20,787 nucleotides of DNA, from NCBI GenBank assembly GCA_046726015.1, contig JBKOZS010000160.1, forward strand, positions 1 through 20,787, read 5' to 3'. The stretch is from QHWT01 sp046726015. Lineage in GTDB: Bacteria > Acidobacteriota > Vicinamibacteria > Vicinamibacterales > 2-12-FULL-66-21. The position numbers and the translations under genes are program-made. The notes below the pieces were generated by a model. That model did not search any database. It was not told the origin of the DNA and saw only the letters and a program-made list of their open reading frames with translations. Of the stretch, positions 1 through 6,708 are shown one piece after another; the stretch's first letter is position 1; each line of letters begins with the position of its first letter.

Positions 1-337
1 GCAGCGGGTAATACCAGTGAGAACCCAGGATCGATAAGGCGCCGGCAAATGCGAGGATTGGCAGTGGACTTCTTGCGGCCGTTGGCACCAGCCGACCGAC
101 CGGATAATACGTGAGCAGATCTGTGGTGCTCATCCCCTCGCCCGCCACGATATGCCGCGCGATCGTCAGAAATCCATTCCGCTGAATTGGCTGAGGACTC
201 CAGTCTGGCGAGTATGGTGACATGACGATGAAATACACGACCCGCACGAGGACGGTGAGCCCGAACAACCACAGCATGCGACGAAGGCGGGCGTTTGAGC
301 TCGCGGGTGACGAGCCCAAGGACGACACGAACCGCAT
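1..337 (-). CDS. GT-C fold membrane glycosyltransferase (PMT/ArnT-like), N-terminal part only
   Basis: The first 112 codons are visible; the gene runs off the left edge. Translation from ATG at 337-335 gives a basic N-terminus, a first membrane segment (LWLFGLTVLVRVVYFIVM) and a first extracytoplasmic loop. The loop contains NGFLTIARHIVAGEG and PTAARSPLPILAFAGAL, which resembles the loop-1 region of polyprenyl-phosphate-sugar dependent membrane glycosyltransferases (GT39/ArnT-like: an acidic or polar stretch, then '.IA..l..G.G', then 'P.AaRsPlyP'). Such enzymes transfer a sugar from a lipid-phosphate donor on the outer face of the inner membrane. A TTG at 346-344, 10 nt after GGGAG (361-357), is an alternative start; an in-frame stop at 373-371 limits extension. 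It lies 50 bp downstream of the GT2-GtrA gene on the same strand, consistent with a donor/acceptor pair. The family is inferred from a fragment and the substrate is unknown. Confidence 0.72.
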   Translation of the reverse strand, partial: MRFVSSLGSSPASSNARLRRMLWLFGLTVLVRVVYFIVMSPYSPDWSPQPIQRNGFLTIARHIVAGEGMSTTDLLTYYPVGRLVPTAARSPLPILAFAGALSILGSHWYYPL

Positions 338-387
338 TTTTTTCAAGACGCAGATACTCCCTGATCGAGGTCAGCGATCGAGCGCCG

Positions 388-1605
388 CTACGAGCCGTCG
401 CGCGACCGACCCTGTCCCCAGGTGTAGAGCTGTGTGATCGCGTAGTTCCAGACGGCCCCGACCGCGATGCCGGCGAGCGCCGCGAGCACCCACTGCGTAT
501 GAGAGTGGAAGAGGTACGAAGCGATGCCGACATTCGCGACCGCGCCGAGGCCGCACGCGACCATGAACGAAACCAGGCCGGTCAGCCACTTGATTCCGCG
601 CAGCCGCCGATCGCGATAGGTCAACAGGTTGTTCATCCAGAAATTGAACACCATCGCCACGATCGTCGCGACCGTCTGGGCATTCACGAAGCTGACTTGC
701 GCGAGGCGCAGGGCGGCAAGCGTCGCCATGTGCACGAGCACACCGGCGCCGCCGACGATGCTGAACGCGAGGAACCGGACCGGCACATATCGCCCGATGG
801 TCTTCTCAGCCAGCAACATTCCAAAGTCCCACAGGACGAGACTGTCCAACTTGCTCTCGCCGTGCAGACGCTGCCTGAACGTGTAGGGCACTTCGGCGAC
901 ACGCAATCGATCCGGCGCTGACGCGACGATGTCCAGCAGAATCTTGAAGCCTTTCCCCGACAGTCGACGTACACAGCTCTCGAGCGTGTCCGCACGGACC
1001 ATGAAGAAGCCGCTCATCGGATCGCCGATCGACTGACGGCAGACGATTTGGCTGATGCGGGTAGCGATGCGGCTCATCGTCGCGCGAGTTTTGTTCCACT
1101 CGCCGACCGCGCCCCCTTCGATGTAGCGTGACGCGATCACCAGTTGCGCGTCCTGGGCGTGCAGGGCCTCGAACATTTCGGGGATCTTGCTTTCGTCGTG
1201 TTGAAGATCGGCATCCATCACGACCATCGTTGGCGCAGCGCTGGCCAACATCCCCTCGATGCACGCGGACGAGAGGCCACGACGGCCGATTCGGCGAATG
1301 CAGCGTATACGCCTGTCTCGAGCGGCGATCGCCCTGATCTCGTCGCTCGTGCCGTCGGGCGAGTCGTCATCGACAAAGATCATTTCCCAGCACAGTCCTT
1401 GTGCCGCTCGTTCGACGCGTGCGATCAGCTCTCTGATGTTCGGGCGCTCGTTGTACGTGGGAACGATGATGGACAAATCGAGTGGGATAGACGCGGCGCC
1501 GTCCTGTTGAACCGTTACGAGTTTTGGCCGCGCATCTTCCTGCGCCGGGATGGTCGCCACTCGCGGCGTAGGCGTAATGGAAGGTCTCAGCGCACTTGTT
1601 CGCAT
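388..1605 (-). CDS. GT2 polyprenyl-phosphate sugar synthase with C-terminal GtrA domain
   Basis: This 405-residue protein has a dolichol-phosphate-mannose-synthase-like GT2 domain (about 44-265). Visible signs are LSIIVPTYNERPNI, the VDDDSPDGT nucleotide-binding turn, the metal-binding MDADLQHD (about 130-137), and DPMSGFF with GFKILLDI, both typical of DPM1/GtrB enzymes. Residues about 272-398 are a GtrA/DPMS-type domain with four membrane helices (VRFLAFSIVGGAGVLVHM, FNFWMNNLLTYR). Known fusions of this kind transfer a hexose from a nucleotide sugar to polyprenyl phosphate at the inner membrane and may help flip the product. I chose ATG 1605-1603 because GGAG lies about 10 nt upstream. A GTG at 1644 would add 13 residues but has no visible ribosome site. 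The downstream GT-C gene is a likely consumer of the product. Which sugar is used cannot be told. Confidence 0.9.
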   Translation of the reverse strand: MRTSALRPSITPTPRVATIPAQEDARPKLVTVQQDGAASIPLDLSIIVPTYNERPNIRELIARVERAAQGLCWEMIFVDDDSPDGTSDEIRAIAARDRRIRCIRRIGRRGLSSACIEGMLASAAPTMVVMDADLQHDESKIPEMFEALHAQDAQLVIASRYIEGGAVGEWNKTRATMSRIATRISQIVCRQSIGDPMSGFFMVRADTLESCVRRLSGKGFKILLDIVASAPDRLRVAEVPYTFRQRLHGESKLDSLVLWDFGMLLAEKTIGRYVPVRFLAFSIVGGAGVLVHMATLAALRLAQVSFVNAQTVATIVAMVFNFWMNNLLTYRDRRLRGIKWLTGLVSFMVACGLGAVANVGIASYLFHSHTQWVLAALAGIAVGAVWNYAITQLYTWGQGRSRDGS

Positions 1606-1896
1606 CGTCGATTCGCTCCAGCACGCAGGGGTACCGCCCGTCACGAAGCAACTTTGATACCCGTGCTGTAACGGCGTGAACAGGCTCGGTGGGCCTTGTA
1701 TTGTGGAACTTTACCGGCCGTTGTGCCGAAGTCAGGATGAGCCTGGGCTTTAGTGGGTAGATGAGGCACCCACTTCATCCAATCCGACTCCTAATATCTG
1801 ACTTGCATCGGACGCTCGCTGCCGAGCTGGCCTGTCCTGGCTTCCGAGTCTGACCAAAACGCCTCCACTCCGTGCGCGGTCGCCAACCGAGACAGG
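1606..1896. other. Non-coding interval with a 7-bp stem-loop
   Basis: About 290 bp separate the CPBP protease stop from the GT2 start. No convincing coding frame is seen on either strand. It contains an inverted repeat AGTGGGT (1752-1758) / ACCCACT (1768-1774) with a 9-nt loop. Neither strand has a T-run after it, so it is not a standard intrinsic terminator. The GT2 promoter must lie in this interval, but no clear -35/-10 pair stands out. Confidence 0.45.
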
Positions 1897-4800
1897 TCAC
1901 ACCCGCACGTGCGCTTCTCCCGCATCCACAGCGAGTCTCGCGCGCCGCAGCGCGCGGAACCACCACAACGCCAGCGCCGCAACGAGCACCGCGGCAACCA
2001 AGGATCCGATCAGCGCGCCCGGGTGTGCCCGCTCGGCGCCGCGGGCGAGCGTTCCGGCGATCGTCAGCGTCGCGATTGCGAGCGGTACGAGCGTGAGGTC
2101 GAAGCGCAGCAGCGTCGCGTACGCGGCAATCAATGCCGCCGCGGTCACGATGCCGCCGAGGACCCATCCGGCCAGGTGAGAGCCCGCCGGCAAGCCGCTC
2201 GCGAGGAAGCCGACGATGGCAAGCGCGCCGATCGCAAGAGCACGGCGCTTCGTCCAGCCGAACGTGAATTGCTCGATGACGGCGAGAAGCGCGGTGGTTA
2301 CCGCCATGCGCGTGAGAAAGCCGGTAATTGGATTGATGGCGACCTGCAGCATCGGGATCTGCGTGCCGAGCGCGGACAGGTCCGGAAAGCTGGCCCAGGC
2401 TGGCGTGCGGAGTGCCGCGCCGATCGCGGTTGCCGCGGCGCCCGCCAGTCCTGCGGCAACACCGAGTCGCAGCGCGTCAGGCTCCGGAATGACTGCCGAC
2501 GTGCGCACGGCGTGAGGGAGTGCGCCCAGCGTCAATCCGACGAGAACCGAGATCAGCGTCAGGCCGACAAGTGCAATGCCCATGACGCCAAGCAACTGGA
2601 GCTGGAGCGGTGCGGCGGTGGTCAGCGACGCAAGCATCGTCGGCCAACCGTTGGCACTCCTCGCGATCGAGACGACAAGCATGAGGAGCGCGCCTGCGAG
2701 GAACAGGCGTGGGGAGTAACGGCGGCGGCTCCAGGCGATCATCCCACCAACCCCCGCGCCAACCGTCAACGCCGCGAACACCAGCGTCTGCAGGATTCTC
2801 ACGATCAGGTTGCGCGTGTCGGCTGCCCGCTGCCGGCGCTCCCACTCCTCTGGAACGAACACGAACCGTCCGGCAGAGGCCACCTCGTCACCCGAGATCT
2901 GCACGGTGATGCGCGGCTCTCCCTGTGGAAGCGGCGTGACTGTCGTGTCGACAAAGGTGAACGTCCAGTCGGTGCGTGCCTTCAGCTTTGACGGCCTGGC
3001 GGAAATCTCTTTCAGCTGATCCTGGCGGAGCGCAAACGCATCGCTGATCGCGCCCACCGCGATCGCGCGCGCTGACGCCTCGTCTAGCGACGCCCCCGGG
3101 CGTCCTTCGGGCAGCTTGTGCTGCAGGCCGCGAACCTCGCGCGACGGTGTGACGTACGCCTGCCATTCCTCGGCGCGATCAGCGACGTCGCCCTGGAACG
3201 TGACGGCGCGAACGAGCCAGCGTGGTCCCGGCAGGTAGCGCCCGAGCAATTCCTCCCGTCGCGCTTCGCCGGCAGTTTCCGAGACGAACTCGTGCGGTCC
3301 TCGGCTGCCGTCATCCGGGACTGGCAGCACGCGCCAGGGCGGCGGCAACATCACGTCGCGCCCCGCGATCGCCAGCCGCGTCAAAGCCTCCGCCTCCGGC
3401 CGTGTCACAAATAAAGGGGACAGCCCCCTTTTTTGCAAAATAAAGGGGACAACCAGCAGTACAACCAGACCGGCAGCGCCAGTCGCGAGCCACGCCGTTC
3501 GTGCCCGCGCGCCGAGCACACCATGCGAGACGGTTGGAACGGCAACCGTGGTTTCCCCGGCTGGCGGTACCCACGCCTGATTCAGCTCGCTTGGTGACAG
3601 CTCGGTCCATCGGCCAACCTGAACGCGACGCCAAAGCACGACCCACACCGGCACCAGCGTCATCACGATGACCATCGCCTGCTGGAACCAGACGCCCGGC
3701 GCCTGCGCCAGGAAGATTGGGAGCGCGAACCACACGACGTCGAAGACGAAGTGCAGGATGATGCCGGGCAGCAGCCCGAAGTAGACGTAGAGCAGGCCGA
3801 AGCCAACCGACGGCAGGATCAGCTCCACCGGACGCGCAAATGACGGCTGGTTCGGATACGGCGCGTGCCCCGCACCAAAAATGATGGCCTGCACGATGAA
3901 GCCGAGCACGAGGAACAACCGCCGCTGACCGAGGCGTTCGCCGATCAGTGCCGCACCCGCGATCGGCACCGCGCGGAAGAGCGCCTCCTCCCAGAACCCC
4001 GCCTGGAACGAGTTTGCAACCGCCGAGAGCCAGGGCACGTAGGTGGCGAGGACGTCCGGGTGAAGCAGCGCTTCGGATGGCGACCACCATCCGAGCGTCT
4101 TCGTCGCGACGAGATACAGCAACACGTCGTACGCGAAGAACACGCTGACGAGGAGATATCCGCCCACCGTTCGTCCGAGGATCTGCACCGACGCGCCTGG
4201 CTCTTTCGACCACACCCGCCAGAACTGCGGATGATGACCGAACGCCCGCCGGGTCAGCGTCTCCGCCGCCATGAACGACAGCGCGAAGAACACCGAAAAG
4301 CCGAGGAACCCGGCCATGACCAGCGCGATCTGCTGGCCGAGGAACGTCGACCGCGGAAGCGCCGTGTCATACGTCATCCAGATCAACGGGAGTTCGTTGA
4401 TCGCGGCGAGCGCCTGCATCAGCCCGACCAGCGTGCCCCAGACGGCCGCGTGCTTCCACAGCACCCACCGCTTGCGCATCATGAAAAAGAGGCCGACACC
4501 GATGCCGCCGAGGACGTAGAGGAGCGCCATGCCGACGACCGAGCCGATGCCGATCGCCTCGTTTGCCGCCCGCATGCTCTCGTAGCGTCGGGTGAACGCC
4601 TCGGGGATCTTGATGAAGCGCGCGACCTCGGTGAGCCGATCGCCGGAGACGACGACGCGGAGACGATACCGGCCTTCGTTCAGCGTGGGTGAGGGACGTT
4701 CGTAGGTCAGCGTGTGATCGACGCGTCCGCCCTGGCGCCGCTCCTGCCCCTGTTCGACGAGCACGTAACGCGAGAAATCGATGTTCCACCGTGCGCTGGC

Positions 4801-5256
4801 GTCCCGCTCGCCGATCTGCCGTGCGGCCGCGCCATCCAGCGCCGCTCCCGGCGCGTCTTCTCTCAGCTTCTCGACGAACCCGTATGGCGAGCCATCGGCT
4901 GTGAAGCGGATGGTCGTCTCGTTGGTTTCTCCTTCCTGGAACTGCCGCACGCGCCACGTGTAAGCGGAGTAGAGCCCGCTGCGCATCATGTTCGTGAACG
5001 CATCCTTGCCGCCGCCTTCGAGCTCCACGAACGTCTGCGCCTGATCGTCGAGCGCGAACGATGCGGCCTGCCGGTAGCCGGATGGCCCGAGCCGATCGCG
5101 CGCCATGATCGCCCGGGCGCCTTCGAGGGCGCGATCGCGGTCCATCGTGATGTCGAGCGCCACGATCGAGAACGCCTGAGGGAAGTAGCGGAAGCCAACG
5201 AAGGCGGCGCCGATCGAGACGAGCGCGAGCACGATCCAGACGGCAGGACGCTTCAC
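1897..5256 (-). CDS. Large CPBP-family intramembrane metalloprotease with duplicated extracytoplasmic module
   Basis: This 1119-residue polytopic protein has a central CPBP (CAAX protease/Abi) core. The motifs are visible: FWEEALFR (E423, E424, R428), FGAGH (H464) and HFVFD (H502, D506; the last position is N or D in the family). These residues coordinate metal in Rce1-type glutamic proteases within the membrane. Typical CPBP proteins are 200-300 residues. Here the core is preceded by an N-terminal helix, a roughly 200-residue extracytoplasmic domain and several helices. It is followed by a second, similar extracytoplasmic domain (about 640-805) and a C-terminal bundle of helices. The two soluble modules align by eye, for example KLREDAPGAALDGAAAR with KLPEGRPGASLDEASAR, and VVVSGDRLTEVARFIKIPE with VQISGDEVASAGRFVFVPE. 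The start is GTG 5256-5254, preceded at short distance by AAAGGAGA. Residues about 602-616 are encoded by an inserted REP-like repeat. The substrate is unknown; roles in prenyl-protein or peptide processing are only family precedent. Confidence 0.87.
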   Translation of the reverse strand: MKRPAVWIVLALVSIGAAFVGFRYFPQAFSIVALDITMDRDRALEGARAIMARDRLGPSGYRQAASFALDDQAQTFVELEGGGKDAFTNMMRSGLYSAYTWRVRQFQEGETNETTIRFTADGSPYGFVEKLREDAPGAALDGAAARQIGERDASARWNIDFSRYVLVEQGQERRQGGRVDHTLTYERPSPTLNEGRYRLRVVVSGDRLTEVARFIKIPEAFTRRYESMRAANEAIGIGSVVGMALLYVLGGIGVGLFFMMRKRWVLWKHAAVWGTLVGLMQALAAINELPLIWMTYDTALPRSTFLGQQIALVMAGFLGFSVFFALSFMAAETLTRRAFGHHPQFWRVWSKEPGASVQILGRTVGGYLLVSVFFAYDVLLYLVATKTLGWWSPSEALLHPDVLATYVPWLSAVANSFQAGFWEEALFRAVPIAGAALIGERLGQRRLFLVLGFIVQAIIFGAGHAPYPNQPSFARPVELILPSVGFGLLYVYFGLLPGIILHFVFDVVWFALPIFLAQAPGVWFQQAMVIVMTLVPVWVVLWRRVQVGRWTELSPSELNQAWVPPAGETTVAVPTVSHGVLGARARTAWLATGAAGLVVLLVVPFILQKRGLSPLFVTRPEAEALTRLAIAGRDVMLPPPWRVLPVPDDGSRGPHEFVSETAGEARREELLGRYLPGPRWLVRAVTFQGDVADRAEEWQAYVTPSREVRGLQHKLPEGRPGASLDEASARAIAVGAISDAFALRQDQLKEISARPSKLKARTDWTFTFVDTTVTPLPQGEPRITVQISGDEVASAGRFVFVPEEWERRQRAADTRNLIVRILQTLVFAALTVGAGVGGMIAWSRRRYSPRLFLAGALLMLVVSIARSANGWPTMLASLTTAAPLQLQLLGVMGIALVGLTLISVLVGLTLGALPHAVRTSAVIPEPDALRLGVAAGLAGAAATAIGAALRTPAWASFPDLSALGTQIPMLQVAINPITGFLTRMAVTTALLAVIEQFTFGWTKRRALAIGALAIVGFLASGLPAGSHLAGWVLGGIVTAAALIAAYATLLRFDLTLVPLAIATLTIAGTLARGAERAHPGALIGSLVAAVLVAALALWWFRALRRARLAVDAGEAHVRV
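3409..3451. repeat. REP-like palindromic element inside the CPBP protease gene
   Basis: A 14-bp direct repeat AAATAAAGGGGACA occurs at 3409-3422 and again at 3438-3451. Between the copies, CCCCTTT (3425-3431) pairs with AAAGGGG (3413-3419) to give a hairpin with a 5-nt loop, and it can pair equally with AAAGGGG of the second copy (3442-3448). A+T-rich flanks around G/C runs are foreign to the surrounding sequence. Short palindromes of the AAAGGGGACA type are familiar as dispersed repeats in many bacterial genomes, in some cases linked to REP-associated transposases. That link is inference here. The element keeps the reading frame open and encodes PFILQKRGLSPLF at the end of a membrane helix. 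Confidence 0.75.
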
Positions 5257-5280
5257 GGGATCTCCTTTGGTGGTGCGGCG

Positions 5281-5320
5281 ATTTTACACGGCCGCGCGCC
5301 CTGTCGGGCGCCGGTATAAT
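5281..5320. promoter_or_regulatory. Face-to-face divergent promoters around a 16-bp inverted repeat
   Basis: The 72-bp gap between the divergent CPBP and DUF6526-like genes holds two -10 candidates. TATAAT on the plus strand (5315-5320) lies 8 nt before the ATG at 5329, and TAAAAT on the minus strand (5286-5281) lies about 24 nt before the GTG at 5256. Between them is GCGCCC-TGTC-GGGCGC (5296-5311), which covers the place where both -35 elements would fall. Neither -35 is a good match to consensus. The layout suggests mutually exclusive or jointly repressed transcription. The inverted repeat could also be a chance effect of high G+C. Confidence 0.5.
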
Positions 5321-5328
5321 GCGCGCCG

Positions 5329-5760
5329 ATGCCCACGCAGTCCTTCGAACGTCATGCACACCGCCCGACGATGACGCTCGTCGGGGGAGTATTCCTTGCC
5401 ATCGCAATCGTGGCCTTTGCGTTGCGCTGGTTTCTCATCGGCGGCCGCGCGACGATGGCGATCGGGCTTGGCGGCCTGATTGGCGCGGTGGCGGTGCTGC
5501 TCAGCATCAGCCGCGTTTACACGACGAAGCTGCAGGATCGGGTCATCCGGCTGGAGATGCGGGTGCGCGGCATGCCGCTCCTGACGCCGGAGCAACAGCG
5601 GATGCTGGCGGCGCTCGGGATCAAGCAGGTGGTTGCGCTGCGCTTCGCGTCCGATGCCGAGCTGCCCGCGCTCATCGAACGCGCGTCTCGCGAACGCCTG
5701 GCGCCGAACGACATCAAGCGGGCGATCAAGCAGTGGCTGCCCGATCTCGATCGGACTTAG
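5329..5760 (+). CDS. Small membrane protein, DUF6526-like
   Basis: This 143-residue protein has two adjacent membrane helices (about 15-35 and 42-60), followed by a cytoplasmic helical tail. The tail contains LQDRVIRLEMRVRG, ALRFASDAELPALIERA and IKRAIKQWLPD. This pattern resembles the DUF6526 family (two helices, 'QDR.IRLEmr.R', 'aLRFAsDeELP.L', 'IK.aIk.W..D'), whose function is not known to me. ATG 5329 follows a TATAAT box by only 8 nt and has no Shine-Dalgarno, so the mRNA is probably leaderless or nearly so. The stop overlaps the stop of the convergent dehydrogenase gene. It is divergent from the CPBP protease, so the two may be co-regulated. Confidence 0.8.
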   Translation: MPTQSFERHAHRPTMTLVGGVFLAIAIVAFALRWFLIGGRATMAIGLGGLIGAVAVLLSISRVYTTKLQDRVIRLEMRVRGMPLLTPEQQRMLAALGIKQVVALRFASDAELPALIERASRERLAPNDIKRAIKQWLPDLDRT

Positions 5761-6620
5761 GAGGTTTTCGCGGCCTCGAGCACCGGCGCGGCGATGGCCG
5801 CGAGATCGTCCCCGCCGTGCCCTGCAGCAATCACTTCGTCCATCCGCCTGGCAATCGCGGGTAGCGCGACGAGCGGTTTGCCGTCCGCGGCCTCGAGCAT
5901 CAGCCGCACGTCCTTGCGGGCCATTGACAGGGCGAAGCTTGGTGAGAAATCGCCGCGCGCCATCCGCTGGCCGCGCGCGAGCACTGGCGCGGCGAACGAC
6001 CACTTCGAGAACACCTGAAGCGCATCCGGTGGATAGATGTTGTTGGCGGTGGCTATCGCGAGGATGTCCGCCAGGCCGCCGCTGATGGCGAATAGCATGG
6101 CGTTTCCGAACAGCTTGTACGCGGCCGCGAGATCGGAACGCTCGCCGAGGTACCACGCCTCACCGGTCATGTTCTCCAGCGCGGCGCGGACCGCCTCGTA
6201 ATCGGCCTGCGCGGCCGAGATCATCATCAGGCCGGCGCCTTCACGTGCCATCTGCGGCGACATGAACACCGGTGCGTGCATGAACCTGATGCCGCGCGGG
6301 CGTGCGCGTTCGAACCGGGCCTTCGTCCCTGCCGGCGAGGTTGTCGAATGATCGATCACGATGGTCCCGCGCTTCAGCGCCGGCGCGATCTGTTCCAGGA
6401 CCTCATCGACCGCTGCGTCATCCTGGAGCACGAAGTGCACACGATCCGCGCCCGCGACTGCCTCTGCTGGCGAGTTGGCGACGGTCGCGCCATGCGCTTC
6501 GAGCGCGCGCGCCTTCGACGCGGTGCGGTTCCATACCGTGACGGCGAGGCCCGACGCCAGGGCGCGCTCGACCATCCCGGATCCGAGCAAACCTGTACCA
6601 AGAAAGGCAACGCGGTCCAC
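5757..6620 (-). CDS. NAD(P)-dependent oxidoreductase, beta-hydroxyacid dehydrogenase family
   Basis: This 287-residue protein is full length for the 3-hydroxyisobutyrate dehydrogenase/GLYR superfamily. The Rossmann motif GTGLLGSGM begins at residue 8; WNRT at 30-33 (Arg after the second strand) is more usual in NADP users. DHSTTSPAGT (91-99 region) and YKLFGNAM with the expected catalytic Lys169 are present. The usual substrate loop 'DAPVSGG...A..G.L' reads instead HAPVFMSPQMAREGAGLMM, so the Ser-Gly-Gly is absent and the substrate probably differs from the classical enzymes. GTG 6620 is chosen because GGAGG (6630-6626) sits 5 nt upstream; the earlier GTG-ATG at 6635/6632 would lie on top of that site. 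Its 3' end overlaps the convergent small membrane gene by 3 nt. Cytoplasmic; the exact substrate is unknown. Confidence 0.88.
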   Translation of the reverse strand: MDRVAFLGTGLLGSGMVERALASGLAVTVWNRTASKARALEAHGATVANSPAEAVAGADRVHFVLQDDAAVDEVLEQIAPALKRGTIVIDHSTTSPAGTKARFERARPRGIRFMHAPVFMSPQMAREGAGLMMISAAQADYEAVRAALENMTGEAWYLGERSDLAAAYKLFGNAMLFAISGGLADILAIATANNIYPPDALQVFSKWSFAAPVLARGQRMARGDFSPSFALSMARKDVRLMLEAADGKPLVALPAIARRMDEVIAAGHGGDDLAAIAAPVLEAAKTS

Positions 6621-6646
6621 GTGCACCTCCATCACCGCGAATTGTA
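6621..6646 (-). promoter_or_regulatory. -10 box and Shine-Dalgarno for the dehydrogenase gene
   Basis: On the minus strand a TACAAT (6646-6641) is followed about 10 nt later by GGAGG (6630-6626), then a 5-nt spacer and GTG 6620. A start point about 7 nt after the -10 box would leave a leader of about 14 nt that contains the ribosome site. No convincing -35 is seen. The ribosome site decides the start of the oxidoreductase in favour of the shorter form. Confidence 0.55.
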
Positions 6647-6708
6647 CAAGCTTCTGGTGGGTTTCGTGCGGTACTCGTTTCCGTGTCGTTCGGTACGTGA
6701 CGAGGTGG

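Noticed and set aside
1752..1774. Intrinsic terminator upstream of the CPBP 3' end
   Set aside because: The 7-bp stem has a 9-nt loop and no T-run on either strand. Recorded only as a stem-loop inside the non-coding interval.
1909..2991. 360-codon plus-strand frame over the CPBP protease 3' end
   Set aside because: Arg/Glu/Gln-rich composition, no hydrophobic core and no motif. The opposite strand carries a consistent membrane protein.
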